Shown: piece by piece, positions 8,036-16,625 of the stretch | How positions within the stretch are numbered: the stretch's first letter is position 1 | Layout of the letters: every line of letters starts with the position of its first letter | NCBI RefSeq assembly: GCF_900113175.1 | Contig: NZ_FOOK01000015.1 | Span: forward strand, 1 to 64,000 | Origin: Planifilum fulgidum | GTDB lineage: Bacteria > Bacillota > Bacilli > Thermoactinomycetales > DSM-44946 | DNA: 64,000 nucleotides | Direction: 5' to 3' | The notes under the pieces: generated by a model | What the model was told of the DNA's origin: nothing | Database searches by the model: none | Seen by the model: only the letters and a program-made list of their open reading frames with translations | Position numbers and translations under genes: made by a program

Positions 8036-9280
8036 TCAGGAGGATACGGATTTTTCCAGGGCCGGAACCCGTTTAAGAAACCAGCGGTTGACGGTCAGAT
8101 ACAGGGTCATTCCCGCCGACACCAGAAGGAGCGCCAATCCGATGAAGAGGGGTTTGCCTCCCCAATGGGACAGAATAAAGCTTCCGGTGACGGGCCCCAG
8201 AATGTTGGATACGCTGGCGTTCATGTCGAAGATGCCGAAGAATCGGCCGCGGAGCGCCTTGGGCGCCAGGATGGAAACCATTTTTTGCTGGTGTGGGCGG
8301 ACCAGCACATCCGCGACGGTGTAACAGACCTCCGCGACGATCAAGGCCCAGATAAAGGGCGCCAGCCCGTAAATCAGGGCGAAGAGGGCGAAGGAGACGT
8401 ACGTGATGAGCAGGATCACCGCGGGATTTGCCGATTCCGTCTTGCGGGTGAGGGGCAGCTGCACGAACACGACCAGGGCCCCCGTGAAGGTTCGCAGAAT
8501 CCCGTACACCGTGACGTATTCGACGAAGTGTTCCTTCAGGTAGAGCGGGAAGACGGAATAGATCTGGGTATCCAGCAGACTGACGGGAATCGCCAGCGCG
8601 GTGAAGGCGATCAGAGGGAGATACACGGAGAAATCCCACCGGGGTGGAGCGGCTTTTTCCCCCGTCGGCCCTCCATCCATATTCTTCTTCGATCTATTAT
8701 GAGGAAGTGTTTCCGGTATCTTGAAATAAGCGAGCACGCCGAAGAGAAATTGGGCCAGAGCTTGAGATAAAAATAAAAAGGTTGGATCGAAATTGTATAC
8801 GAACGCACCGAGCGCCGGTCCGATCGCCGCGCCCACGTTCCAACCCATTTCAATCAGTGCGAACGCCTCAGCCCGCCGGTTTTCGGGTACGACGTCGGCC
8901 ACCTGGGCGTTGGCCGCCGGAAAGAACATGGATTGTCCGAGGGCGTTCAGGGAATAAAGGAGATAAATATGCCAGGCTTTGGTGGCGAAGGCCATGCCGA
9001 CCATGACGAGGCTTTGGAAAAAGAGAGAGAATAAGATTACCGGTCTTCTGCCGAAGCGGTCGGCGAGGGAACCCACCCACCACTTGCAGGAGAAGCCGAC
9101 CAGCGCGGGAAAAATGGTGGTTGCGGCGGCGGTTACCATGTCCACGCCCATGTGTTCGTGAAGATAAAGCACCACCAAGGGGAAAAGCATGAAAGAGGTG
9201 GTGGAGACCATGATGGATCCCCAGAATCGAACCCAGATCGCCGGATCATACCTTTTCAAGATTTTCTCCAGACGTTGCAA
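8036..9280 (-). CDS. MFS transporter, DHA1-type, 12 TM
   Basis: A 414-residue major facilitator. Motif A is clear between helices 2 and 3 (GSLADRFGRRPVI), and the second half repeats the pattern around LRGRFFGIFD. Hydrophobicity supports 12 helices with a charged loop near residue 200. A TTG at 9280 is the start, with AGGAGG 7 nt upstream. Members of this group export drugs or sugars; the substrate cannot be read from the sequence. It stands alone, divergent from the acyl-CoA synthetase gene. Confidence 0.88.
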   Translation of the reverse strand: MQRLEKILKRYDPAIWVRFWGSIMVSTTSFMLFPLVVLYLHEHMGVDMVTAAATTIFPALVGFSCKWWVGSLADRFGRRPVILFSLFFQSLVMVGMAFATKAWHIYLLYSLNALGQSMFFPAANAQVADVVPENRRAEAFALIEMGWNVGAAIGPALGAFVYNFDPTFLFLSQALAQFLFGVLAYFKIPETLPHNRSKKNMDGGPTGEKAAPPRWDFSVYLPLIAFTALAIPVSLLDTQIYSVFPLYLKEHFVEYVTVYGILRTFTGALVVFVQLPLTRKTESANPAVILLITYVSFALFALIYGLAPFIWALIVAEVCYTVADVLVRPHQQKMVSILAPKALRGRFFGIFDMNASVSNILGPVTGSFILSHWGGKPLFIGLALLLVSAGMTLYLTVNRWFLKRVPALEKSVSS

Positions 9281-9425
9281 GGAACCACCTCCTGAATATT
9301 CAAAATCACATTAAGAAGTATAGCACTTGAAGTGTTTTTCTGCAATATTTCTTTTTTTGATTATACAAGATATTGTTTCCGTTCTTGTTTTTCTTTGGAT
9401 AAATATTCAGAGAAACGTTTACGGG

Positions 9426-9455
9426 GTGAAGCGCTTTCACGGGTTGTGCTATACT
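9426..9455 (+). promoter_or_regulatory. cre-like site and -10 box upstream of the acyl-CoA synthetase
   Basis: GTGAAGCGCTTTCAC (9426-9440) matches the CcpA catabolite-response element on the minus strand at 8 of 10 defined positions. It sits where the -35 should be relative to TATACT (9450-9455). CcpA repression of acyl-CoA synthetases is known in Bacillus (acsA). The remaining 9281-9604 interval holds nothing else I can support. Confidence 0.5.
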
Positions 9456-9604
9456 TTGGTTGAGCACGCCGGCAAATGGCGCCTGTCTGCGAAGGGACGC
9501 TCCTTCACCCGGGGCGAACGCGCGCCGGACCGGCAGCCGGACGTTCCGTTCTCTTTCGTTTTGCTTGATCTTTTCTGAGTATCAAATGCGGGGGAGAGTG
9601 CACG

Positions 9605-11545
9605 ATGAGCGAAGCGGTCTGGTTTCCTTCGGAGGAAAGTTCGAAAAAGACCCGGATGTATCGATTCATGCAGAAATTGGGGTTTTCCGACTATGATGAC
9701 TTTTACAAGCGTTCCATCGAGGATGTCGAATGGTTTTGGGAGGAAGTGGTCCGGGATCTGGATTTGCAGTGGATCCGTCCCTACGACCGGGTGATGGACG
9801 GATCGAAGGGCGTGCCGTGGACCCGTTGGTTTCCAGGAGGCAAATTCAACGTGGCGCAGAACGCCCTGGACCGTTTCGTCGACGATCCCCAGGCCCGGCA
9901 TCGCCTGGCGCTGATCTGGGAGGGGGATGACGGGGCCGTCCAAAAATACACGTATCGGGATCTTTGGGCGGCGGTGAACCGGTTCGCCCACGGGCTGAAG
10001 CGGCTCGGGGTGGAGCCGGGGGACCGGGTGGCCATCTATTTGCCGATGATCGCCGAAAACGTGATCGCCATGCTGGCGGCGGCCCGGATCGGCGCCATTT
10101 TCACCCCCTGCTTCTCGGGTTACGGGGCGGAGGCGGTCGCCACGCGGGTGAGGGATTGTGAGGCGAAAGTGTTGATCACGGCGGACGGTTTCCTGCGCCG
10201 GGGGAAAGTGGTCCCGATGAAGGAGGAGGCCGACCGGGCCGCCGATCTGTCTCCCAGCGTGGAGAAGGTGGTGGTGGTTCGTCGCCTGGGCCGGGACATC
10301 CCGTGGAATCAGGAGAGGGACGTGGACTGGGGCGATCTGACCTCGGAATGGAAGACGGTGGCGCCCCGGGAAACCGACGCCTCCGATCCGATGATGATCA
10401 TCTACACTTCCGGAACCACGGGTCGCCCCAAGGGAACGGTGCATGTCCACGCCGGCTTTCCCGTCAAGGCGGTCTTTGATGCGGCCTACGGGATGGATGT
10501 GGGTCCGGGGGACATCCTGTTCTGGGTGACGGACATGGGATGGATGATGGGGCCGTGGATGGTGTTCGGCGCCTTGCTTTCGGGAAGCACCATGCTGGTG
10601 TTCGAAGGAACCCCCGATCACCCCGGGCCGGATCGCCTCTGGAAGATCGTGGAGAACCACGGGGTGACCCATCTGGGGATCTCCCCCACGGTGGTCCGGG
10701 CGCTGATGCGCCACGGGGAAGAACCGGTTCGGCGGCATGACCTCAGTTCCCTGCGCGTTTTCGGCTCCACCGGCGAACCCTGGAATCCCGATCCCTGGCA
10801 CTGGCTGTTTGAAAAGGTGGGGGGCAAAAAGGTTCCGATTTACAACTATTCGGGCGGAACCGAGATTTCCGGCGGAATCCTGGGGGGGAACCTGCTGCAG
10901 CCGATCGCTCCCTGTTCCTTTTCCGGTCCCCTCCCGGGGATGGATGTCGAGGTGTACGACGAAAACGGAAAGCCGGTGCGCGGCGAAGTGGGAGAATTGG
11001 TGATCCGACAGCCCTGGGTCGGCATGACGCAGGGATTCTGGAAAGATCCGGAGCGGTATGAACGGACGTATTGGAATCGGTGGCCGGACACCTGGGTGCA
11101 CGGGGATTGGGTCCGGGTGGACGAGGACGGATTCTGGTATATCACCGGGCGGTCGGACGACACGCTGAAAATTGCCGGAAAGCGGCTGGGGCCCGCGGAA
11201 ATGGAGTCGATCCTCGTCGATCACCCGGCGGTGCTGGAGTCGGCGGTTGTCGGCGTTCCCGACGAGACCAAGGGAGAGGTGGCGGTCTGTTTCGTCGTCT
11301 TGAGGCCGGGGCACGAGCCGACGGAGGCGTTGCACGACGAACTGATCGACATGGTGGGACGCCACATGGGGAAGGCGCTTCGGCCGAAGCAGATTCATTT
11401 CGTCGCGGAGCTGCCCAAAACGCGCAACGGCAAAATCCTCCGCCGGGTGATCAAGGCGGCCTATCTGGGACAGGAGGCGGGAGATCTTTCCTCCCTGGAA
11501 AACCCGAAGGCGGTGGATACCATCCGCAGCCGCCAATTCAGCTGA
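9605..11545 (+). CDS. AMP-forming acyl-CoA synthetase
   Basis: This 646-residue enzyme activates a carboxylic acid with ATP to an acyl-AMP and then the CoA thioester. The P-loop YTSGTTGRPKGT is near residue 267, the adenylate hinge GRSDDTLKIAGKR near 520, and the C-terminal PKTRNGKILRR carries the catalytic and acetylation-control lysine. Overall it resembles acetyl-CoA synthetase, but the WWQTETG motif that limits Acs to acetate is replaced by YNYSGGTEISGG. That suggests an acid larger than acetate. ATG at 9605 follows GGGGGAG. A terminator (11561-11583) follows. Confidence 0.9.
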   Translation: MSEAVWFPSEESSKKTRMYRFMQKLGFSDYDDFYKRSIEDVEWFWEEVVRDLDLQWIRPYDRVMDGSKGVPWTRWFPGGKFNVAQNALDRFVDDPQARHRLALIWEGDDGAVQKYTYRDLWAAVNRFAHGLKRLGVEPGDRVAIYLPMIAENVIAMLAAARIGAIFTPCFSGYGAEAVATRVRDCEAKVLITADGFLRRGKVVPMKEEADRAADLSPSVEKVVVVRRLGRDIPWNQERDVDWGDLTSEWKTVAPRETDASDPMMIIYTSGTTGRPKGTVHVHAGFPVKAVFDAAYGMDVGPGDILFWVTDMGWMMGPWMVFGALLSGSTMLVFEGTPDHPGPDRLWKIVENHGVTHLGISPTVVRALMRHGEEPVRRHDLSSLRVFGSTGEPWNPDPWHWLFEKVGGKKVPIYNYSGGTEISGGILGGNLLQPIAPCSFSGPLPGMDVEVYDENGKPVRGEVGELVIRQPWVGMTQGFWKDPERYERTYWNRWPDTWVHGDWVRVDEDGFWYITGRSDDTLKIAGKRLGPAEMESILVDHPAVLESAVVGVPDETKGEVAVCFVVLRPGHEPTEALHDELIDMVGRHMGKALRPKQIHFVAELPKTRNGKILRRVIKAAYLGQEAGDLSSLENPKAVDTIRSRQFS

Positions 11546-11560
11546 TGCGGGATCAAAAGA

Positions 11561-11583
11561 GGCCCGGCGCGCGCCGGGCCTTT
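11561..11583 (+). terminator. Terminator after the acyl-CoA synthetase
   Basis: A perfect 10-bp GC hairpin (11561-11570 with 11571-11580, loop formed from the centre of the palindrome) is followed by a short T run. It closes the acyl-CoA synthetase transcript. Confidence 0.65.
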
Positions 11584-11650
11584 GGCGCATACCGCGCCAT
11601 GTGGGCACTTTTATTTCGGGTTGATCATCACATGAAATGGGGTTCAGTTT

Positions 11651-12685
11651 GTGGAGGAATTCGTTTCCTTTGAACAAGTCCAAGAACTGACGCGATTGAG
11701 TCCAAATGAGAAAAGAGATCGATGTCGACAGATCTTACAACTACCCCCGTCAGAATTGATCAAACTGGCCAGGCAAGCGATGGATTTAAAAGATGAAAAT
11801 GTCCTGGCATCGCTTGTGAAAATAAGACCTTCAGAGATGAGCGGACTTCAGAAAGAATGGATAAATAAGCAAATATTCTATCCTGGAACCTTATACCGAA
11901 AAGCCAGGGCAGAAGTTCGTAATCAACTGCTGCAGCGAATGGAAGATGCTTCTTCCTTGAAGCCTTTGATGGTCAATCACTTGTTACTTTCACTTGCTTG
12001 GGTGGGCGATGAAGAAGTTCAGCGGCAGTTTGCCCAATGGAGGGAGAATCCGCCTTCTTGGAGTGAGAAACTATGCGTTCCCCCGGAAAAATACACATAT
12101 GAAGCGAGCTGGGAGTTGGATGAGAATGGGAAGAGACGAGATCTGGCTTACGAAGAACATATTTACACTGCTAAGTCGGGGCAGGGAAGTGCTTGGTTGG
12201 AGGAGAAATGCCAATGTTGCGGTTGGAAATTGGCGGTTTTATTTGATTTGGATCTCTCTGATCGTCGGCTTCATTTTCTCGGGTGGAGGGGTAAACGCCT
12301 TCGTATCGCCACTTGCATTCAATGTACCGGATACTCCACGATTTACACGGAAGTGGACGAAAATGGAAATGTAAGTTGGAGCCCTTATAATGTAAAACCG
12401 GAATATTGCTATCACGAGCCTGTTGATAATCGTGAAGATTTCGCCACACCATTATTTGTCGTGGGTTCAAGGCAAGAAAGTTGGGAAGAGCTTTATAATG
12501 AGGAAAGGTCGAAAATTGGTGGGCTTCCTGCATGGATTCAAGACGCCTATTTTCCTCATTGTCCATGCTGCCGGAAAAGCATGCCGTTTATTGCGCAGCA
12601 TAAAGATGACAACGCTGAAGGACTGATTTATGTTTATCTGTGTACTTCTTGCCGGATTGTGGCAACCCATTATGATCAAACGTAG
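11651..12685 (+). CDS. DUF1963/YwqG-like hypothetical protein, low GC
   Basis: A 344-residue protein with Cys pairs CQCCGWK (near 188), a CIQC pair (near 223) and, in the last third, KIGGLPAWIQDAYFPHCPCC followed by MPFIAQ. That last block resembles the DUF1963 (YwqG) pattern in which a Gly-Gly-x-Pro-x-Trp-x-Gln is followed by a metal-type CPxC. Function unknown; such proteins are sometimes immunity or toxin-associated. The start is a GTG at 11651 with a poor ribosome site. Base composition is clearly lower in GC than its neighbours, suggesting horizontal gain. Confidence 0.7.
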   Translation: MEEFVSFEQVQELTRLSPNEKRDRCRQILQLPPSELIKLARQAMDLKDENVLASLVKIRPSEMSGLQKEWINKQIFYPGTLYRKARAEVRNQLLQRMEDASSLKPLMVNHLLLSLAWVGDEEVQRQFAQWRENPPSWSEKLCVPPEKYTYEASWELDENGKRRDLAYEEHIYTAKSGQGSAWLEEKCQCCGWKLAVLFDLDLSDRRLHFLGWRGKRLRIATCIQCTGYSTIYTEVDENGNVSWSPYNVKPEYCYHEPVDNREDFATPLFVVGSRQESWEELYNEERSKIGGLPAWIQDAYFPHCPCCRKSMPFIAQHKDDNAEGLIYVYLCTSCRIVATHYDQT

Positions 12686-13239
12686 ATCAGGATTCAACCA
12701 ATCCAGCCCGCTAATCGGTTCCGTGTGAACAAAGTATCTCCGGTCACTGAGACGGAGTAATGGGAGCGCCCCATGGCTCGACCCGTCCCGCAGGCTTTCG
12801 ATCCCCAGAACCTTTCGGGTTCCTTTCTCATGAAAAGATTGGAGGCATCCGCCGGGCTTTTTTTGTGGGGGAAAGGCCCCGGTGGCCCCGGGTCGCCCCA
12901 AACCGTCTAGCGGTTCTTCTATGCCGGGCGCCGGAGGCATTTCCTTTTGGCCGATGCAAAGGGTCCGTCTTGCCCTCAGCGCATCCCGCGGAAGGGGCGT
13001 CCGCTGACCCGGGGTGATCGGCGTCCGTCCGGCGCGCTTTGCGACGTCGGCGGAGAGCATCGCCCCTTCGGGGCCGGGGGACTCGGCTCGTTCCGCCGGA
13101 GGAGGTTTGAAAGATTGCCCAGAAAGGGAATGATCCGGTTGGAACGCTGTAAAGGGAAGGATTCCCGCTGATCATCCCAGAAAAGAGAGATATTGGACGG
13201 AAAGGGCTTCTTTCCCACACGACAGGAAAGGGGATGGTT
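12686..13239. other. 554-bp intergenic region without a supported gene
   Basis: No reading frame here has a good start and plausible composition. Several short inverted repeats are present, such as CTCCG...CGGAG (near 12736-12755) and GAACC TTTCG GGTTC (near 12803), with a T run near 12860. It may be an untranslated leader of the abrB-like gene or hold a small RNA, but I recognise no known RNA family. Confidence 0.4.
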
Positions 13240-13488
13240 ATGAGAAGCATCGGCATTGTGCGCAAGGTGGATCATCTCGGCCGCATCGTGCTGCCCAAGG
13301 AGCTGCGCGACATGATGAATCTGCGCCCCCACGACGGTGTGGAGATCTTTGTGGACGACAACAAGATCGTACTGAAGAAGTATAATCCCAGTTGCGTATT
13401 CTGCGGGTCGATGGAGCAACTGCTCGACTTCCGCGGGAAAATCATCTGCGAGTCCTGTTTGGCGGAAACGCGGCGGTACGCCTTGTGA
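13240..13488 (+). CDS. AbrB/SpoVT-type transition-state regulator with C-terminal CxxC pair
   Basis: An 82-residue DNA-binding protein. Residues 1 to 48 are a standard AbrB swapped-hairpin domain (MRSIGIVRKVDHLGRIVLPK, then VEIFVDDNKIVLKKY), which in Bacillus AbrB represses stationary-phase genes. The C-terminal part differs from AbrB: it carries CVFCGS and CESC, two CxxC pairs that could bind one zinc ion. The ATG at 13240 has GGGG 6 nt upstream; an ATG at 13234 is possible. A terminator follows at 13519. It is a global-type regulator by family; targets unknown. Confidence 0.9.
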   Translation: MRSIGIVRKVDHLGRIVLPKELRDMMNLRPHDGVEIFVDDNKIVLKKYNPSCVFCGSMEQLLDFRGKIICESCLAETRRYAL

Positions 13489-13518
13489 GCGCCTTCCGCA
13501 GCGAATAGGGAAAAACCG

Positions 13519-13543
13519 GCCTTCATCACGAAGGCTCTTTTTT
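13519..13543 (+). terminator. Terminator after the AbrB-like gene
   Basis: GCCTTC (13519-13524) pairs with GAAGGC (13530-13535) and is followed by a run of T. It separates the regulator from the downstream crotonase cluster. Confidence 0.8.
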
Positions 13544-13567
13544 ATTTTAAAGCGTTAAAGCATATTC

Positions 13568-13660
13568 CTGACAGGAGAAAGAAGTCTCTGATAAAATGAA
13601 AATGAAACTTGTTTCAGAAAAATGGTTTCTTTCCGTTATGTATAAATAAAAGCGCTTTCA
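13568..13660 (+). promoter_or_regulatory. Promoter, palindrome and cre site of the phenylalanine cluster
   Basis: CTGACA (13568-13573) and TAAAAT (13592-13597) are 18 bp apart. A palindrome TGAAAC-TT-GTTTCA (13603-13616) sits over the predicted start point and is a good operator candidate. Further down, TAAAAGCGCTTTCA (13647-13660) matches the CcpA cre consensus at 9 of 10 defined positions. Together they suggest specific control plus carbon catabolite repression of the cluster beginning at 13679. Confidence 0.6.
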
Positions 13661-13678
13661 ATCGGAAGGGGGAGTGGG

Positions 13679-14446
13679 ATGTACGTCCGTGTGACTAGGC
13701 CGGAGGAGGGGATCGGACAGATACAACTCCATCGACCGGATGTGCTCAACGCTCTCAACCTGCAACTTATGGAGGAGTTGGTGTCGGCGCTTGAGTCGAT
13801 GGATCGGGATGAGGCGATCCGCTGCATCATCCTCACGGGGGATCGGCGGGCCTTTGCCGCCGGGGCGGATATCGGGGAAATGAGCGATGCCACTGCGGTG
13901 GACATGCTGTTGAGGGATCAGTTCGCCACATGGGATCGAATCCGTCACATTTCCAAGCCGATCATCGCCGCGGTCAGCGGATACGCCCTCGGCGGAGGCT
14001 GCGAGCTGGCGATGGCCTGTGATCTGATCATCGCCTCCGAGACGGCCAAGTTCGGCCAACCGGAGATCAACATCGGGGTGATGCCCGGAGCGGGGGGAAC
14101 CCAGCGCCTGACCCGCGCGGTGGGAAAAGCCCGGGCGATGGAAATGGTGCTGACGGGAAATCCCATCAGCGCGGAGGAGGCCCTTGAGGCGGGGCTCATC
14201 AACCGGGTGGTTCCCGAAGAACTCCTGCTGGACGAGGCCCTCAAGATGGCCCGGGAAATTGCGGCCAAACCGCCGGTGGCCGTCCGGTTGGCCAAAAAAT
14301 CCGTTTTGAAGGCGTTGGATACAACCCTTGAAACGGGGCTTGCCTATGAGCAGATGCTGTTTTATTTCCTCTTTGCCACCGAGGATCAGCGCGAGGGGAT
14401 GAAAGCCTTTTTGGAGAAGCGGAAACCCCGGTTCCGCGGCCGCTAG
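13679..14446 (+). CDS. paaF: Enoyl-CoA hydratase, PaaF-like
   Basis: A 255-residue crotonase that adds water to a 2,3-enoyl-CoA. The oxyanion-hole segments are FAAGADIGEM (near 60) and GYALGGGCELAMACD (near 101), and the catalytic glutamate lies in GQPEINIGVMPGAGGTQRL. Compared from memory with E. coli PaaF, the match is strong along the whole length, including the final FLEKRKPRFRGR. PaaF hydrates 2,3-dehydroadipyl-CoA in the phenylacetate pathway. ATG at 13679 follows GGGGGAG. Only 14 bp separate it from the next crotonase, so the two are cotranscribed. A general fatty-acid or branched-chain role remains possible. Confidence 0.85.
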   Translation: MYVRVTRPEEGIGQIQLHRPDVLNALNLQLMEELVSALESMDRDEAIRCIILTGDRRAFAAGADIGEMSDATAVDMLLRDQFATWDRIRHISKPIIAAVSGYALGGGCELAMACDLIIASETAKFGQPEINIGVMPGAGGTQRLTRAVGKARAMEMVLTGNPISAEEALEAGLINRVVPEELLLDEALKMAREIAAKPPVAVRLAKKSVLKALDTTLETGLAYEQMLFYFLFATEDQREGMKAFLEKRKPRFRGR

Positions 14447-14460
14447 AGGAGGGAGGAGAA

Positions 14461-15246
14461 ATGGAGGAAACGATCTGCATCACCCGGGAGGAGGGCGTGG
14501 CTGTCATCACGCTCAACCGGCCCCAGGTGTACAATGCCTTCAACAATCAAATGAGCCAGGAGCTGCTGAAGGCCCTGCGGGATGTGGCGCGGGATTCCGG
14601 CGTGCGCTGCGTCGTCCTGACCGGCGCGGGAAAGGCGTTTTGTTCCGGACAGGACCTGGGGGATCGGAGCGATCCCAACATCGAAAATTTTTCCCTGGGG
14701 GACAGCGTCCGCGGGCGGTATAACCCCCTGATTCGGGCGATCGTGGAGATGGAGAAGCCGGTGCTCGGGGCCGTCAACGGGGTGGCCGCCGGCGCCGGAT
14801 GCAGTCTCGCCCTGGCCTGCGACCTTCGGATCGTGTCCGACCGGGCGCGATTCATCGAAGCCTTCGTCCGGGTCGGCCTGGCTCCGGACAGCGGATCCAG
14901 TTATTTTCTTCCGAAGCTCGTCGGATTGGGCCGGGCGATGGAATTGGCCATCACCGGAAGGGAAGTGTCCGCGCAGGAGGCGGTGCAGATCGGATTGGCG
15001 AACCGCCTGGTGCCCCACGAGCGGTTTTGGGAGGAAACCCTTGCCTGGGCGCGTCAGCTGGCCGAAGGGCCGACCCGGGCGATCGGCCTGATCAAGCGGG
15101 CCCTGTACAAGGGGGCCGATGCCGCCCTGAAAGAGGTGCTGGAATACGAGGCTTACATGCAGGAATTGGCGGGGCGCACCCGGGATTTTCGGGAAGGGGT
15201 CTCCGCCTTCATGGAGAAGAGGCGGCCCCGGTTCCAGGGCGAGTGA
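14461..15246 (+). CDS. paaG: PaaG-like 1,2-epoxyphenylacetyl-CoA isomerase
   Basis: A 261-residue crotonase-fold isomerase. Features that point to PaaG rather than a hydratase are FCSGQDLGDR, RYNPLIRAI, and PDSGSSYFLPKLVG in place of the hydratase Glu loop (E. coli PaaG has PDCGGTWLLPR). PaaG converts ring-1,2-epoxyphenylacetyl-CoA into the oxepin and also shifts a double bond later in the pathway. The start ATG at 14461 follows GGAGGGAGGAG. Its position between PaaF and phenylalanine dehydrogenase supports a role in aromatic catabolism. Confidence 0.87.
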   Translation: MEETICITREEGVAVITLNRPQVYNAFNNQMSQELLKALRDVARDSGVRCVVLTGAGKAFCSGQDLGDRSDPNIENFSLGDSVRGRYNPLIRAIVEMEKPVLGAVNGVAAGAGCSLALACDLRIVSDRARFIEAFVRVGLAPDSGSSYFLPKLVGLGRAMELAITGREVSAQEAVQIGLANRLVPHERFWEETLAWARQLAEGPTRAIGLIKRALYKGADAALKEVLEYEAYMQELAGRTRDFREGVSAFMEKRRPRFQGE

Positions 15247-15430
15247 CCGGCGGCGCGGGAGAGTGGCCCGGACACCTGTGGAAGGGGGAAATGAACCCTC
15301 TTTCCGCAAGGGGCATATAGTTGAAGTTGACGATTGTCGGCTCGGATCAGTGCCGGAGGAGAAAACTCTTCCGGAACCGTCTTCAGAGGATGGACGAAAC
15401 TCCAATTTTCAATCATCCTGAGGAAACGGA

Positions 15431-16597
15431 ATGATGGGTATGAAACGGTTTAAAGCGGACTGGCCGATGAAGGAAGCGGTGATGCAGCCGGAGGATCAAA
15501 GGCATTCGGAATCCGCCGGCGGGGACATCTTTGAAAAGATGGATAAGTACGGACACGAGCAGGTGATCTTCTGCCGTCACCGGGGATCCGGGTTGAAGGC
15601 GATCATCGCCATCCACGACACGACGATGGGATCCGCCCTCGGGGGATGCCGGATGGCTCCCTACGGATCCACGGAGGAGGCGCTGGAGGATGTGCTGCGC
15701 CTTTCCCGGGGCATGACGTACAAGTGCGGGGCGGCCGACGTGGACTTCGGCGGAGGAAAAGCGGTGATCATCGGGGATCCGAAGCGGGACAAAAGCCCGG
15801 AACTGTTCCGGGCGTTCGGCCGGTTTGTCGGAGGGCTGAACGGCCGGTTCTACACCGGAACCGACATGGGAACCTCTCCGGAGGATTTTGTCCACGCCGC
15901 CCGGGAAGCCAAATGTTTCGTCGGCCTTCCCGAAAGTCACGGCGGAAGCGGAGACACTTCCGTGCCCACCGCCCTTGGCGTGTTGCAGGGGATGAAGGCG
16001 ACGGCCACGGTGCTGTGGGATTCCGAAAGCCTGGCCGGAAGGACGGTGGCCGTCCAGGGAGTGGGGAAGGTGGGCAGCCGGCTTGTCCGCCTGCTGGTGG
16101 AGGAAGGAGCCCGCTGTCTGATCGCCGATGTGGACGGGCGGCGCGTCGATGCGCTGCGGGAGGAGTTTCCGGAGTCCGTCGAGGCGGTGGACGTGGCGAC
16201 GATCCATGCCGTCAGCTGCGACATCTTTGCCCCCTGTGCGGGAGGCGGCGTCATCAACGACAAGACGGTCGAGGAACTGAAATGTCGGGCCGTGGTCGGC
16301 TCCGCCAACAATCAGCTGGAGGACGACCGGCACGGCGACCGCCTGCACGAGCGGGGAATTTTGTACGCCCCGGACTACGTGGTGAACGCCGGCGGTTTGA
16401 TTCAGGTGGCCGACGAATTGACCGGATACAACGAGGAACGCGTCATGGCCAAGACGCGGTCCATCTATGACATGCTCCTGAAGATTTACCGCCTGTCCCG
16501 GGAGCAGAATATTCCCACTTACCGCGCGGTGGACCGGCTGGTGGCGAAACGGATGGAGCAGGTGGCCGATCTGCGGAGAATCTTTTTGGGGCTTTGA
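15431..16597 (+). CDS. pdh: Phenylalanine dehydrogenase
   Basis: A 388-residue NAD-dependent amino-acid dehydrogenase that deaminates L-phenylalanine to phenylpyruvate. It closely matches, from memory, the Thermoactinomyces intermedius enzyme: KMDKYGHEQVIFCRH, then DVDFGGGKAVIIGDPK (catalytic Lys about 109), GLNGRFYTGTDMGT, the dinucleotide loop VQGVGKVGSR, and SANNQLEDDRHG. Leucine dehydrogenases share the fold but differ in these blocks. An extra 30 residues precede the usual start; the ATG at 15431 has AGGA upstream, but an in-frame ATG at 15482 also has a ribosome site and would give the usual length. It sits between PaaG and a 2-oxoacid dehydrogenase. Confidence 0.93.
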   Translation: MMGMKRFKADWPMKEAVMQPEDQRHSESAGGDIFEKMDKYGHEQVIFCRHRGSGLKAIIAIHDTTMGSALGGCRMAPYGSTEEALEDVLRLSRGMTYKCGAADVDFGGGKAVIIGDPKRDKSPELFRAFGRFVGGLNGRFYTGTDMGTSPEDFVHAAREAKCFVGLPESHGGSGDTSVPTALGVLQGMKATATVLWDSESLAGRTVAVQGVGKVGSRLVRLLVEEGARCLIADVDGRRVDALREEFPESVEAVDVATIHAVSCDIFAPCAGGGVINDKTVEELKCRAVVGSANNQLEDDRHGDRLHERGILYAPDYVVNAGGLIQVADELTGYNEERVMAKTRSIYDMLLKIYRLSREQNIPTYRAVDRLVAKRMEQVADLRRIFLGL

Positions 16598-16625
16598 ACA
16601 GGCCGGCGAGCGGGAGGGGATCGAG

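Noticed and set aside
9449-11683. Long minus-strand frame opposite the acyl-CoA synthetase
   Set aside because: Composition is rich in His, Pro and Arg with no domain, typical of a shadow frame.
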